Below, piece after piece: positions 37,967 to 47,440 of a stretch of DNA of 64,000 nucleotides. The position numbers and the translations under genes are program-made. This stretch comes from Methyloversatilis sp. XJ19-49 (lineage in GTDB: Bacteria; Pseudomonadota; Gammaproteobacteria; Burkholderiales; Rhodocyclaceae). The notes under the pieces are model-generated. The model was not told the DNA's origin. It searched no databases and saw only the letters and a list, made by a program, of their open reading frames with translations. The DNA lies in contig NZ_JANINI010000009.1 of assembly GCF_024580145.1 (NCBI RefSeq), positions 1-64,000 on the forward strand, written 5' to 3'. Position 1 is the first letter of the stretch; the number at the start of each line of letters is the position of its first letter.

Positions 37967-38946
37967 AAACCAAACCCCTCGAGTTGCTGCTCGAACCGCT
38001 GGACAACACGCGGCTGGCCAATCTGTGCGGCGTGCTGGACGAAAACCTGCGCCAGCTTGAAACCGCCTACGACGTCGAGATCGCGCGCCGCGGTGAAAAT
38101 TTCCGCGTCAGCGGTGATCCGGTGCAGTCACAGCGGGCCGTCGTGGCGCTGCGCCACTTCTACAGCGTCGCCAAGGAACACCTGAGTGTCGATGCCATCC
38201 AGCTCGGCCTGATCGAACTGTCGAACCGCGGGCTGCCGGAACCGGGGGCGCCGACGCTGCTGACGCGCAAGAGCAATCTGCACAGCCGCACGCCGCGTCA
38301 GGCGCAGTACCTGAAGCAGATACAGGAACACGACATCACGTTCGGCATCGGTCCGGCCGGTACCGGCAAGACCTATCTGGCCGTGGCCAGCGCGGTCGAT
38401 GCGCTGGAACGCGAAACGGTCGCGCGCATCGTGCTGACCCGACCGGCGGTCGAGGCCGGGGAGCGGCTCGGTTTCCTGCCCGGCGATCTGGCGCAGAAGG
38501 TCGATCCCTATCTGCGGCCGCTGTACGACGCGCTGTACGAGCTGATGGGCTTCGAGCGCGTGGCGCGCGCCTTCGAGCGACAGGTGATCGAGATCGCGCC
38601 GCTGGCCTACATGCGCGGCCGCACGCTGAACAACGCCTTCATCATTCTCGACGAGGCGCAGAACACCACGCCGGAACAGATGAAGATGTTCCTGACCCGC
38701 ATGGGCATCGGCTCCAAGGCGGTCATCACCGGCGACCTGACGCAGGTCGATCTGCCGCGCGGCCACAAGAGCGGGCTGGGCGAAGCGCGCAAGGTGCTGC
38801 ATGACGTGCGCGGCATCGCGACGACCGAGTTCCTCGCCGAGGATGTCGTGCGCCATCCGCTGGTGGCGCGCATCGTGTCCGCCTACGAACGGTTCGACGC
38901 GCAGCGCGAGGCCGAAGAAGCCATGCGCAGGGGACCGCGCGGCTGA
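37963..38946 (+). CDS. PhoH-like ATPase (PhoL/YbeZ)
   Basis: The protein has 327 aa and starts at a TTG (37963) inside the miaB stop (TTGA). An N-terminal KH-like segment (about 15-90) precedes the PhoH P-loop domain: Walker [15 protein letters not shown] near residue 127, [19 protein letters not shown], and Walker [16 protein letters not shown]. In E. coli YbeZ works with the RNase YbeY, whose gene overlaps the end of this one (TGATG). An RNA-helicase-like role in ribosome quality control is inferred from the family. Confidence 0.95.
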   Translation: MKTKPLELLLEPLDNTRLANLCGVLDENLRQLETAYDVEIARRGENFRVSGDPVQSQRAVVALRHFYSVAKEHLSVDAIQLGLIELSNRGLPEPGAPTLLTRKSNLHSRTPRQAQYLKQIQEHDITFGIGPAGTGKTYLAVASAVDALERETVARIVLTRPAVEAGERLGFLPGDLAQKVDPYLRPLYDALYELMGFERVARAFERQVIEIAPLAYMRGRTLNNAFIILDEAQNTTPEQMKMFLTRMGIGSKAVITGDLTQVDLPRGHKSGLGEARKVLHDVRGIATTEFLAEDVVRHPLVARIVSAYERFDAQREAEEAMRRGPRG

Positions 38947-39398
38947 TGCGGCTGAATCTGTCGGTGCAGTACGCCTGCGCGCGGGAAGGCTGTCCGCCGC
39001 GCGCAGATATCCTGCGCTGGGTGCGTGCCGCACTCGACGCGGAGGTCGTGGCGCGTGCCGACATCACGGTGCGCTTCGTCGACGCCGATGAAGGCCGTGC
39101 GCTCAATGTCGACTACCGCGGCCGTGACTACGCGACCAACGTGCTGTCGTTCCCGTACGAGCAGGGCGCGCATCTGGCGGGCGATCTCGTCGTCTGCCAA
39201 CCGGTTCTTGCGACCGAGGCGACTGCACAGCGCAAGCCGCTTGCGCAGCATGCGGCCCACCTGATCGTGCACGGCACGCTGCACCTGCAGGGCCGGGACC
39301 ACGAAACGTCGGACGCCGACGCCGAGGCGATGGAAGCGGAAGAGCGGCGCATCCTGGCCGGTCTGGGTTTGCCCGATCCATACGCCGACGACCGCTGA
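38946..39398 (+). CDS. ybeY: Endoribonuclease YbeY
   Basis: YbeY is a zinc-dependent single-strand endoribonuclease needed for 16S rRNA 3'-end maturation and ribosome quality control. The protein has 150 aa with the zinc motif [16 protein letters not shown] near residues 108-123 and [13 protein letters not shown] before it. The N-terminus has an unusual [15 protein letters not shown] segment compared with shorter relatives. Its ATG overlaps the phoH stop by one base. Confidence 0.96.
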   Translation: MRLNLSVQYACAREGCPPRADILRWVRAALDAEVVARADITVRFVDADEGRALNVDYRGRDYATNVLSFPYEQGAHLAGDLVVCQPVLATEATAQRKPLAQHAAHLIVHGTLHLQGRDHETSDADAEAMEAEERRILAGLGLPDPYADDR

Positions 39399-39503
39399 AA
39401 CCGGGCATGCGCCGGTTCGCTCGCGGCCTGCGACGCACGCCTGACTCGAAACCTGCACGCGGCTCGGGTTACACTTGGGCTGTGTTCGTTCTCCTCTCCC
39501 CGC

Positions 39504-40367
39504 ATGGACAGTAGTCCTTCTGCCCCGCATCGCCCGGGTTTCCTCGAACGGCTGAGCCATCTTCTGATGCGCGAACCGGAAGACCGGGACCAGTTGCTGG
39601 CGCTGCTGCACTCCGCCTTCGAACGCAATCTGCTTGATGCGGATGCCCTGTCCATCATCGAAGGCGCGCTCCAGGTGTCCGACATGCCGGTGCGCGACGT
39701 GATGATTCCGCGCGCCCAGATGGATTGCGTCGACATCGAAGACCCGCTGGAAAAGATCGTCGATACCGCGCTGCGCACCGCGCACTCGCGTTTCCCGGTC
39801 ATCGGCGACAACCGCGATGACGTCATCGGCATCCTGCTCGCCAAGGATCTGCTGCGTCTGGTGGCCGGCCACGACGACAGTCTGCGCGACATGCTGCGAC
39901 CGGCCGTGTTCATCCCGGAATCCAAGCGGCTCAACGTGCTGCTGCGCGAGTTCCGCGCCAGCCGCAACCACATGGCGATCGTCGTTGACGAATACGGCGG
40001 TGTGGCGGGGCTGGTGACGATCGAGGACGTGCTGGAACAGATCGTCGGCGACATCGAGGACGAGTACGACTTCGACGAGTCGGCCGACAACATCCGGATC
40101 GATCAGGCCGGACGCTATCGCGTCAAGGCGGCGACCGAGATCGAGGATTTCAACGAAGTTTTCGCGACCGAGTTCGAAGACGACGCCTTCGACACGGTCG
40201 GCGGTCTGGTCATCCACCAGCTCGGGCGCCTCCCCAAGCGCGGCGAAGTCATCCAGCTGCAGGATCTGCGTTTCACCGTGTTGCGCGCCGACAGTCGTCG
40301 CGTGCATACGCTGATGGTGGATCGCATCAAGCCGGCCACGCCGATCGCCGCATCGCAGGCCGAATGA
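39504..40367 (+). CDS. HlyC/CorC-family CBS-domain protein (YbeX)
   Basis: The protein has 287 aa. A short N-terminal helix LERLSHLLMREPEDRDQLLALL precedes a pair of CBS domains (about 65-185, with VRDVMIPRAQMDCVDIED and VIGDNRDDVIGILLAKDLL) and a C-terminal CorC_HlyC transporter-associated domain (about 200-280). There are no transmembrane helices, so it resembles E. coli YbeX (CorC), linked to Mg2+/Co2+ efflux and to ribosome metabolism. lnt overlaps its stop (ATGA). A 105-nt gap before it may hold a promoter. Confidence 0.93.
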   Translation: MDSSPSAPHRPGFLERLSHLLMREPEDRDQLLALLHSAFERNLLDADALSIIEGALQVSDMPVRDVMIPRAQMDCVDIEDPLEKIVDTALRTAHSRFPVIGDNRDDVIGILLAKDLLRLVAGHDDSLRDMLRPAVFIPESKRLNVLLREFRASRNHMAIVVDEYGGVAGLVTIEDVLEQIVGDIEDEYDFDESADNIRIDQAGRYRVKAATEIEDFNEVFATEFEDDAFDTVGGLVIHQLGRLPKRGEVIQLQDLRFTVLRADSRRVHTLMVDRIKPATPIAASQAE

Positions 40368-41830
40368 AGCCAGCGGTCAGGCTGGCCGCAGCCGGTGCGG
40401 CCGGTCTGCTGGCGGTTGCCGGATTCGCGCCGCTCGGTCTTTTCCCGCTCCCGCTGCTTTCGCTGGCCACGCTGCTGTGGCTGACCGACCGCTGCGCCCC
40501 GCGTGCCGCAGCGCTGACCGGTTTCGTGTTCGGCCTTGGCTGGTTCCTCGGCGGTGTGTCCTGGGTACACGTCAGCCTGCACGACTTCGGCGGCATGCCG
40601 ATGATCATTTCGCTGCTCGCCACCTTCCTGTTCTGCGTTTACCTGTCCTTCTTCCCGGCGGTGGCCTGCGCAGCACAGTGCTGGCTGCGCCCCGGTCGCG
40701 TGCTGTACGCGCCGCTGTTTGCCGGTCTGTGGGCGCTGACCGAATGGCTGCGCGGCACGCTGCTGACCGGGTTCCCGTGGCTGGCCAGCGGCTATGCGCA
40801 CGCACCGCCCAGCCCGCTTGCAGGGTACGTGCCCGTGTTCGGCGTGCACGGCGCAGGCTGGGTCGCTGCATTGATTGCCGCCCTGCTCGCGGCGGCGGCG
40901 CTGCAGCGGATGACCTGGCGGCCGGCCATTGTGTCGCTGGTCGCACTGCTGGCCGGTGGCGCGCTGCTCGGAGCCATTCGCTGGACCGAGCCCACAGGTC
41001 GCACGCTGACCGTGAGCCTGCTGCAGGGCAATGTGCCGCAAAGCCTGAAGTGGGTGCCGGAACGTCTGCCCGATTCGATGCAGACCTATCTGGACCTCGC
41101 ACGCACCTGGCCCGCCGATCTGGTCGTGCTGCCGGAAACCGCAATCCCGCTGCCGTATGACGAAATCGATCCGGACTGGCTGGCCGACGTGCGACGCACC
41201 GGCCGCGATGTGCTGATGGGCGCGATCACCATCGGTCGCGATGGCGATGGAGCCGCCCGCTACTTCAACAGCGCGGTCGCACTGGGTCGTGACGATGCGC
41301 GCTACAGCAAGTCGCATCTGGTGGCGTTCGGCGAATTCACGCCGCCGCTGTTCGCGTGGACGCTGTCGCTGCTGTCCATCCCGATGTCCGACTTCGGTCG
41401 CGGTGCGGCGGTGCAGCCGCCGCTCGATCTGGCGGGCGAGAAGGTCGCGGTGAACATCTGCTACGAAGACGTGTTCGGCGAGGAACTGATCGCCGCCGCG
41501 CGCGATGCGACGCTGCTGGTCAATGTGTCCAACACCGCCTGGTTCGGCGATTCGCTGGCACAGCCGCAGCATCTGCAGATCGCACAACTGCGCGCGCTCG
41601 AGATGGGCCGACCCATGCTGCGCGCCACCAATACCGGCATGACGGCAGCCATCGGCGCCGACGGTCGCGTCATCGCTGCGCTGCCGCCGTTCCAGCGCGC
41701 CGGACTGCGCGTCGAACTGTCCGGTCATCAGGGCCTGACGCCCTTCATGCGCTGGGGCAATGTGCCGGTGGTGATCGGCGCGCTGCTGCTGATCGGAGCG
41801 GCGATGGTGCGGCGCAAGGCGAGCCGGTAG
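40364..41830 (+). CDS. lnt: Apolipoprotein N-acyltransferase
   Basis: Lnt adds the third acyl chain to lipoproteins in the inner membrane. The protein has 488 aa: about six transmembrane helices (residues 1-210) and a periplasmic nitrilase-like domain. The catalytic triad is readable: Glu in VLPETAIPLP, Lys in YSKSHLVAFGEFTP and Cys in VNICYEDVFGE. A final helix near residues 465-485 anchors the C-terminus. It completes the ybeX-lnt pair found in most proteobacteria. Confidence 0.97.
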   Translation: MKPAVRLAAAGAAGLLAVAGFAPLGLFPLPLLSLATLLWLTDRCAPRAAALTGFVFGLGWFLGGVSWVHVSLHDFGGMPMIISLLATFLFCVYLSFFPAVACAAQCWLRPGRVLYAPLFAGLWALTEWLRGTLLTGFPWLASGYAHAPPSPLAGYVPVFGVHGAGWVAALIAALLAAAALQRMTWRPAIVSLVALLAGGALLGAIRWTEPTGRTLTVSLLQGNVPQSLKWVPERLPDSMQTYLDLARTWPADLVVLPETAIPLPYDEIDPDWLADVRRTGRDVLMGAITIGRDGDGAARYFNSAVALGRDDARYSKSHLVAFGEFTPPLFAWTLSLLSIPMSDFGRGAAVQPPLDLAGEKVAVNICYEDVFGEELIAAARDATLLVNVSNTAWFGDSLAQPQHLQIAQLRALEMGRPMLRATNTGMTAAIGADGRVIAALPPFQRAGLRVELSGHQGLTPFMRWGNVPVVIGALLLIGAAMVRRKASR

Positions 41831-41860
41831 AATCCGCGCTTTCCGATTCGTTCAGTGCCC

Positions 41861-42811
41861 ATGTCCGCCGCACCCACATTCCAGGAAGTCCTGCTGCGTC
41901 TGTCCCGCTTCTGGGGTGACCAGAACTGCGCTCTGCTGCAGCCTTATGACATCGAGGTCGGTGCCGGCACGTTCCACACCGCGACTTTCCTGCGCGCCAT
42001 CGGCCCCGAGCCCTGGCGCGCCGCCTACGTGCAGCCATCGCGCCGCCCGAAGGACGGGCGCTACGGCGAGAACCCGAACCGGCTGCAGCACTATTACCAG
42101 TTTCAGGTCGCGCTGAAGCCGTCGCCACCGAACATCCAGGAGTTGTACATCGACAGCCTGCGTGCGCTGGGGCTGGACCCGTCGCAGCACGACATCCGCT
42201 TCGTCGAGGACGACTGGGAATCGCCGACGCTGGGCGCCTGGGGGCTGGGCTGGGAAGTGTGGCTCGACGGCATGGAGGTGACGCAGTTCACCTATTTCCA
42301 GGAGGTCGGCTCGATCCCCTGCAAGCCGGTGCTCGGTGAAATCACCTACGGCGCCGAGCGCCTGGCGATGTATCTGCAGGGCGTCGAGAACGTGTATGAC
42401 CTGGTGTGGGCGCCGGGCATCCGCTACGGCGACGTCTATCACCAGAACGAGGTCGAACAGTCGACCTACAACTTCGAGCACTCGAACGTCGAATGGCTGT
42501 TCAGGCAATTCGGTGACTACGAGTCGGAAGCGAAGCGCCTGATCGAAATCGGACTGCCGCTGCCCGGTTACGAAATGGTCATGAAGGCGTCGCACAGCTT
42601 CAATCTGCTCGATGCGCGCGGCGCGATTTCGGTCACCGAGCGCGCCGCCTACATCGGTCGCGTGCGCGCACTGGCGCGACTGGTGGCGCAGGCCTACTAC
42701 GCGTCGCGCGAGCAGCGCGGCTTTCCGATGGCCGACCTGACGAGCCCGCGCCTGCGCGCGCTGCTGGGCGAAGAAGAGTGCAGCCGCATCGAAGCGCTGC
42801 GCGCCGCCTGA
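41861..42811 (+). CDS. glyQ: Glycyl-tRNA synthetase alpha subunit
   Basis: GlyQ carries the aminoacylation site of the alpha2beta2 bacterial glycyl-tRNA synthetase. The protein has 316 aa from the ATG at 41861 (a GTG two codons upstream is possible). The conserved segments are [39 protein letters not shown], the motif-2-like [19 protein letters not shown] and [13 protein letters not shown]. It lies 30 nt after lnt and 51 nt before glyS. Confidence 0.98.
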   Translation: MSAAPTFQEVLLRLSRFWGDQNCALLQPYDIEVGAGTFHTATFLRAIGPEPWRAAYVQPSRRPKDGRYGENPNRLQHYYQFQVALKPSPPNIQELYIDSLRALGLDPSQHDIRFVEDDWESPTLGAWGLGWEVWLDGMEVTQFTYFQEVGSIPCKPVLGEITYGAERLAMYLQGVENVYDLVWAPGIRYGDVYHQNEVEQSTYNFEHSNVEWLFRQFGDYESEAKRLIEIGLPLPGYEMVMKASHSFNLLDARGAISVTERAAYIGRVRALARLVAQAYYASREQRGFPMADLTSPRLRALLGEEECSRIEALRAA

Positions 42812-42862
42812 TCACCGATTGCTTCGACACCGCCGGTCATGGCGGCTGATTCTGGACTGACT

Positions 42863-44968
42863 ATGCACGCCACATTACTGGTCGAACTGCTGACCGAAGA
42901 GTTGCCGCCGAAAGCGCTTTCGCGACTGGGCGAAGTGTTCGCCGACGGCGTGTTCAAGGCGCTGGTCGAGCGCAAGCTGGCCACCGCCGATGCGCGTATG
43001 GACCGCTACGCCAGTCCGCGCCGCCTCGCACTTACATTGCAGAACGTGACCGACCGAGCGCCGGATGCCGTGGTCGACGAAAAGCTGATGCCGGTCGCCG
43101 TCGCGCTCGACGCCGATGGCCGGCCGACACCGGCATTGCTGAAGAAGCTGCAGGCGAAGAACATCCCGGCCGAGGCGCTGCCGCAGTTCACGCGCCGGAT
43201 GGATGGCAAGAGCGAAACGTTGTTCCACGCGATGACAGTTGCAGGCGCTGCGCTTGATGACGTGCTCGCCGGCATCGTGCTCGACGCCTTGAAGAAGCTG
43301 CCGATTCCGAAGCTGATGCGCTGGTCCGACTGCGACTTCCAGTTCGTCCGCCCGGTGCACGGACTCGTCATGCTGCATGGCGACCGCATCGTGCCGGGTC
43401 AGGCTTTCGGTCACGCATCCGGCCGGAGCACGCGCGGCCACCGCTTCATGGGCGAGGGCGAGGTGACGCTGGCGGGCGCTGACGAGTATGCCCGCACGCT
43501 GTATGAGCGGGGTTCGGTCATGGCCTCATTCGAGGCGCGCCGCGCGCTCATCACGCAGAAGCTGGCCCAGGCCTGCGCGGCACTGGGCGAGGGCGTGCAC
43601 CACGTCGACGACGCAGCGCTGATCGACGAAGTGACGGCGCTGGTCGAGTATCCGGTCGTCTACGTCGCCCAGTTCGAACCGGAATTCCTGGCGGTGCCGC
43701 AGGAATGCCTCATCCTGACGATGAAGGCCAACCAGAAGTACTTCCCGCTGCTCGACGCCTCGGGAAAGCTGCTCAACCGCTTTCTCGTCGTGTCCAACAT
43801 GCAGGTGGCCGATGCGCACAACATCGTGTCCGGCAACGAACGCGTGGTGCGCGCCCGCCTGTCCGATGCGCGCTTCTTCTTCGAGCAGGACAAGAAGACG
43901 CCGCTGGCCGGACGCATCACGAAGATGGAATCGGTGGTCTATCACAACCGTCTCGGCAGCCAGTTCGACCGCGTCATGCGCATCCAGCGGCTGGCGACGG
44001 AAATCTCGCATCTGCTCGATGCGGATGTGATGGCAACGGCGCGCGCCGCACTGCTGGCCAAGGCCGACCTGATGACCGACATGGTGGGCGAGTTTCCCGA
44101 GCTGCAGGGCGTCATGGGACGCTATTACGCGCAGCATGACGGCGAAACCGATACCGTGTCTGCGGCGGTCGAGCAGCACTATCGCCCGCGCTTTGCCGGC
44201 GATGCATTGCCGGAAGGCGATGTCGCCTGTGCCGTATCGCTGGCCGACAAGATCGATGCGCTGGTCGGTTTCTTCGGCATCGGCCAGATTCCGACCGGCG
44301 ACAAGGACCCGTTCGCGCTGCGTCGCGCCGCACTCGGCGTACTGCGCATCCTGATGGACGCGTCGCTGCCGCTCGATCTCGGTCAGCTGGTGCAGATCGC
44401 TGCCGGAGGTTTCCGTGCCGGCCAGATCGGTGTCGGCGACACCGCCGAATTCGCCGCGCAGCTGCTCGATTTCATGCAGGAGCGCCTGCGCAACCTGCTG
44501 AAGGATGGCGGCCATGACGCGCGCGCAATAGATGCCGTGCTGGCGCTCAGGCCCACGCGCATCGATCTGGTGCCGGCCAAGCTCGCCGCCGTGGTTGCGT
44601 TCTCCGAACTGGCCGAGGCGCAGTCGCTTGCAGCGGCCAACAAGCGCATCGTGAACATCCTCAAGAAGGCGGGTGAAGTCGGCGATGTCATTGATCCGGC
44701 GCTGTTCGCGGACGATGCGGAGGTGGAACTGAACCATGCGCTGAGCACCGCGAACATGATGGCTCATCAGTATGTCGAACGCGGCAACTATGCGGGCGCA
44801 CTGAGTGCGCTGTCCATGCTGCGTGCGCCGGTCGATCGTTTTTTCGACGATGTCATGGTGAACGCCGACGATTCAGCCGTGCGTGCGAACCGGCTTGCGC
44901 TGCTCGGTCAGCTGGCCGTGGCGATGAATGCCGTGGCGGATATTTCGCGGCTCGAACTGAAAGACTGA
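42863..44968 (+). CDS. glyS: Glycyl-tRNA synthetase beta subunit
   Basis: GlyS is the tRNA-binding subunit that pairs with GlyQ. The protein has 701 aa. The start [15 protein letters not shown] and segments such as [19 protein letters not shown]-type HD-like region [17 protein letters not shown] and [12 protein letters not shown] are typical. The C-terminal anticodon-binding DALR-like region is helical. The ATG at 42863 gives the family N-terminus. gmhB starts 3 nt after it. Confidence 0.98.
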   Translation: MHATLLVELLTEELPPKALSRLGEVFADGVFKALVERKLATADARMDRYASPRRLALTLQNVTDRAPDAVVDEKLMPVAVALDADGRPTPALLKKLQAKNIPAEALPQFTRRMDGKSETLFHAMTVAGAALDDVLAGIVLDALKKLPIPKLMRWSDCDFQFVRPVHGLVMLHGDRIVPGQAFGHASGRSTRGHRFMGEGEVTLAGADEYARTLYERGSVMASFEARRALITQKLAQACAALGEGVHHVDDAALIDEVTALVEYPVVYVAQFEPEFLAVPQECLILTMKANQKYFPLLDASGKLLNRFLVVSNMQVADAHNIVSGNERVVRARLSDARFFFEQDKKTPLAGRITKMESVVYHNRLGSQFDRVMRIQRLATEISHLLDADVMATARAALLAKADLMTDMVGEFPELQGVMGRYYAQHDGETDTVSAAVEQHYRPRFAGDALPEGDVACAVSLADKIDALVGFFGIGQIPTGDKDPFALRRAALGVLRILMDASLPLDLGQLVQIAAGGFRAGQIGVGDTAEFAAQLLDFMQERLRNLLKDGGHDARAIDAVLALRPTRIDLVPAKLAAVVAFSELAEAQSLAAANKRIVNILKKAGEVGDVIDPALFADDAEVELNHALSTANMMAHQYVERGNYAGALSALSMLRAPVDRFFDDVMVNADDSAVRANRLALLGQLAVAMNAVADISRLELKD

Positions 44969-44971
44969 CGG

Positions 44972-45514
44972 ATGAAACTGATCATCCTCGACCGCGACGG
45001 TGTCATCAATTACGACTCCGACCAGTTCATCAAGTCGCCGCAGGAATGGCGACCGATAGAAGGGTCGCTCGAAGCGATCGCGCTGCTGAACCAGTTCGGC
45101 TGGCGCGTCGTGGTGGCGACCAACCAGTCGGGCGTCGGTCGCGGGCTGTTCGACATGGACACCCTGGCTGCGATCCATGAAAAAATGCACCGCTCGCTTG
45201 CCCAGACCGGGGGCCGCATCGACGCCATCTTCTTCTGTCCGCACGCGGCCGATTCGAAATGTGCCTGCCGCAAGCCCAAGCCGGGCATGCTGCTGGAGAT
45301 CGCCAGTCGCTTCAACGTGGATCTGGCGGACGTACCGGTGGTCGGTGACAGCCTGCGTGACCTGCAGGCGGCCGATGCGGCTGGCGCACAACCGGTGCTG
45401 GTGCGCACCGGCAAGGGCACGAAGACCGAAGCCGATCCGGCGCTGCCGCGCGGTGCCCGGATCTATGACAATCTGGCCGCCATGGTGCGCGCACTCACGG
45501 TGACTGCCGACTGA
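44972..45514 (+). CDS. gmhB: D-glycero-beta-D-manno-heptose-1,7-bisphosphate 7-phosphatase
   Basis: GmhB removes the 7-phosphate in ADP-heptose synthesis for lipopolysaccharide inner core. The protein has 180 aa and is a HAD phosphatase: LDRDGVINYDS (nucleophile and acid Asp), VATNQSGVGRG, and the C-terminal Asp in VVGDSLRDLQAA. The zinc loop CPHAADSKCACRKP is specific to the GmhB group and separates it from histidinol phosphatase alone. It lies between glyS (3-nt gap) and plsC (1-nt overlap), a common betaproteobacterial order. Confidence 0.95.
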   Translation: MKLIILDRDGVINYDSDQFIKSPQEWRPIEGSLEAIALLNQFGWRVVVATNQSGVGRGLFDMDTLAAIHEKMHRSLAQTGGRIDAIFFCPHAADSKCACRKPKPGMLLEIASRFNVDLADVPVVGDSLRDLQAADAAGAQPVLVRTGKGTKTEADPALPRGARIYDNLAAMVRALTVTAD

Positions 45515-46257
45515 TGACCTTCGTTCGTTCCGTCCTGTTCTTCCTGTTCCTCGCCGTCATCACGCCGCCGTTCTCGCTGATTGCCATCCTGGTGAGGCCT
45601 CTGCCGCCGCGCGTGCGCTATCGCATAATCGGCGCCTGGACGCGCCTCACGATGTTCGCGCTGCGTTTCATCGTCGGCCTGCATTATCGCGTCATCGGCC
45701 GCGAGCACCTGCCTTCTCGCAGTGCGGTCGTGCTGTGCAAGCATCAGTCGGCGTGGGAGACATTGAGCCTGCAGGTGATCCTGCCGCGCGTCGCCTTCGT
45801 ATTCAAGAAGGAGCTGTTGCGCATTCCGTTCTTCGGCTGGGGACTGGGTTGCATGCCGATGATCGCGATCGACCGCTCGGCCGGCAAGGACGCGCTGGTG
45901 CAGGTCGAAGAGCAGGGCCGCGTGCTGCTCGAACAGGGATTCTGGGTGACGGTTTTTCCGGAGGGTACGCGCATGCCACCCGGGCAGACACGACGCTACA
46001 AGGTCGGCGGTGCGCGGCTTGCGCAGGTGACCGGTGCGCTTGTGGTGCCGATCGCGCACAATGCGGGTGACTACTGGAAGCGCAACGCCTTCCTGAAGTA
46101 TCCGGGCGAAATCGTCGTGAGCATCGGCCCCCCGATCGCGACACAGGGCTTGACGACCGAACAGATCAACGGGCACGCTCAGGCCTGGATCGAAAGTGAA
46201 ATGCGTCGACTTTTTCCGCATCACTATGAAGCCGAACACCTGTCCGCAGCAGCTTGA
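45514..46257 (+). CDS. plsC: 1-acyl-sn-glycerol-3-phosphate acyltransferase (PlsC family)
   Basis: PlsC makes phosphatidic acid from lysophosphatidic acid in membrane phospholipid synthesis. The protein has 247 aa with an N-terminal transmembrane helix (about 5-27). Motif I reads CKHQSAWET, i.e. HX4E where most family members have HX4D. Motif II-like FFGWGLGCMPMIAIDR and motif III FPEGTRMPPG are normal. The Glu variant occurs in some betaproteobacterial relatives, so it is probably active. The ATG overlaps the gmhB stop (TGATG). Confidence 0.93.
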   Translation: MTFVRSVLFFLFLAVITPPFSLIAILVRPLPPRVRYRIIGAWTRLTMFALRFIVGLHYRVIGREHLPSRSAVVLCKHQSAWETLSLQVILPRVAFVFKKELLRIPFFGWGLGCMPMIAIDRSAGKDALVQVEEQGRVLLEQGFWVTVFPEGTRMPPGQTRRYKVGGARLAQVTGALVVPIAHNAGDYWKRNAFLKYPGEIVVSIGPPIATQGLTTEQINGHAQAWIESEMRRLFPHHYEAEHLSAAA

Positions 46258-47005
46258 GTTGGCCCTCGATACGCCGGAACACGCCGCGTCGCCACCGCTG
46301 CGCGGGCGTCACATCGTGCTTGGCCAGCAGATCGTCGAGTACGCGCTGCGTCGTTCGCGTCGCCGCTCGATCGGTTTTTCGATCGGCGAATCAGGGTTGC
46401 GCGTGACCGCGCCGCACTGGGTGACGCTGCCGCAGATCGAAGAGGCATTGCGCGAGAAGCAGCGCTGGATCTTCACCAAACTGGGCGAGGTGCGTGCGCG
46501 CCGTGCACCGGTGCGCACCGACTGGCGCGATGGTGCCCGACTGCCCTGGCTGGGCGCGCATGTGACGCTGCGGCTCGGCGATACCTGCGCCCGGCCGATG
46601 ATCGACGATGACATGCTGCGCCTGCCGCTGCCGGCCGATGCCGACCACGACCGCGTGCGCGACGCAGTGTGTGCCTTTCTGCAGCGCGAAGCACTCATCC
46701 GCTTTACCCAACGTGCAACCGAGCTGGGTGCGCGCATCGGCGTGTCGCCGTCGCGCGTCATGCTCAGTTCGGCCAATACGCTGTGGGGCACATGCACCGC
46801 TCAAGGCGTGATCCGGCTCAATTGGCGACTCATTCACTTTTCGCCGGCGATGATCGACTACGTGATCGCACACGAGCTGGCACACCTGAAGGAACTGAAT
46901 CACTCGCGCGCCTTCTGGGATACCGTGGCGCTGATCCTGCCCGGCTTCGAAGCCGCGCGACGCGAACTGCGTACCCAGCATCCGGGTCGCATCGTCGCCC
47001 ACTGA
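46226..47005 (+). CDS. YgjP-like DUF45 zinc metallopeptidase domain protein
   Basis: The protein has 259 aa from the ATG at 46226, overlapping plsC by 32 nt; a GTG at 46196 is an alternative. The C-terminal part has the gluzincin-like motif [20 protein letters not shown]: HExxH with a third His nine residues later. [21 protein letters not shown] before it is the DUF45 (M48-related, YgjP) signature. Function and substrate are unknown, although such proteins are often encoded next to plsC in betaproteobacteria. No signal peptide, so probably cytoplasmic. Confidence 0.88.
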   Translation: MKPNTCPQQLELALDTPEHAASPPLRGRHIVLGQQIVEYALRRSRRRSIGFSIGESGLRVTAPHWVTLPQIEEALREKQRWIFTKLGEVRARRAPVRTDWRDGARLPWLGAHVTLRLGDTCARPMIDDDMLRLPLPADADHDRVRDAVCAFLQREALIRFTQRATELGARIGVSPSRVMLSSANTLWGTCTAQGVIRLNWRLIHFSPAMIDYVIAHELAHLKELNHSRAFWDTVALILPGFEAARRELRTQHPGRIVAH

Positions 47006-47028
47006 AACCCCAACTGCGAGGTCACACC

Positions 47029-47427
47029 ATGAGAATCCTGCACACCATGCTGCGCGTCGGTCAGCTCGACCGCTCGATCGAGTTCTACACCAAGGTGCTC
47101 GGCATGCGCCTGCTGCGCCGGCAGGACTATCCGGACGGCAAGTTCACGCTCGCCTTCATCGGCTATCAGGACGAATCGGAAGGCGCAGTGCTCGAACTGA
47201 CGCACAACTGGGACACCGACGCCTACGAGATGGGCAACGCCTATGGCCACATTGCGCTGGAAGTCGATGACGCCTACGCAACCTGTGATCAGGTGAGGAC
47301 ACTGGGTGGTCGCGTGGTACGCGAAGCCGGTCCGATGAAGCACGGTACGACCGTAATCGCCTTCGTCGAGGACCCGGACGGCTACAAGATCGAATTCATC
47401 CAGCGCGGCACGTCGGGCGCCAGCTGA
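47029..47427 (+). CDS. gloA: Lactoylglutathione lyase (glyoxalase I)
   Basis: GloA isomerises the hemithioacetal of methylglyoxal and glutathione. The 132-aa length is that of the short, nickel-type bacterial enzyme. Metal ligands are His5 (ILHTMLRV), Glu in [10 protein letters not shown], His in AYGHIALEV and Glu in [27 protein letters not shown] is the family signature. The ATG at 47029 is preceded by GCGAGGTCACACC. It ends 13 nt before the convergent hybrid kinase. Confidence 0.96.
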   Translation: MRILHTMLRVGQLDRSIEFYTKVLGMRLLRRQDYPDGKFTLAFIGYQDESEGAVLELTHNWDTDAYEMGNAYGHIALEVDDAYATCDQVRTLGGRVVREAGPMKHGTTVIAFVEDPDGYKIEFIQRGTSGAS

Positions 47428-47440
47428 ATCCGGGCGTCGC

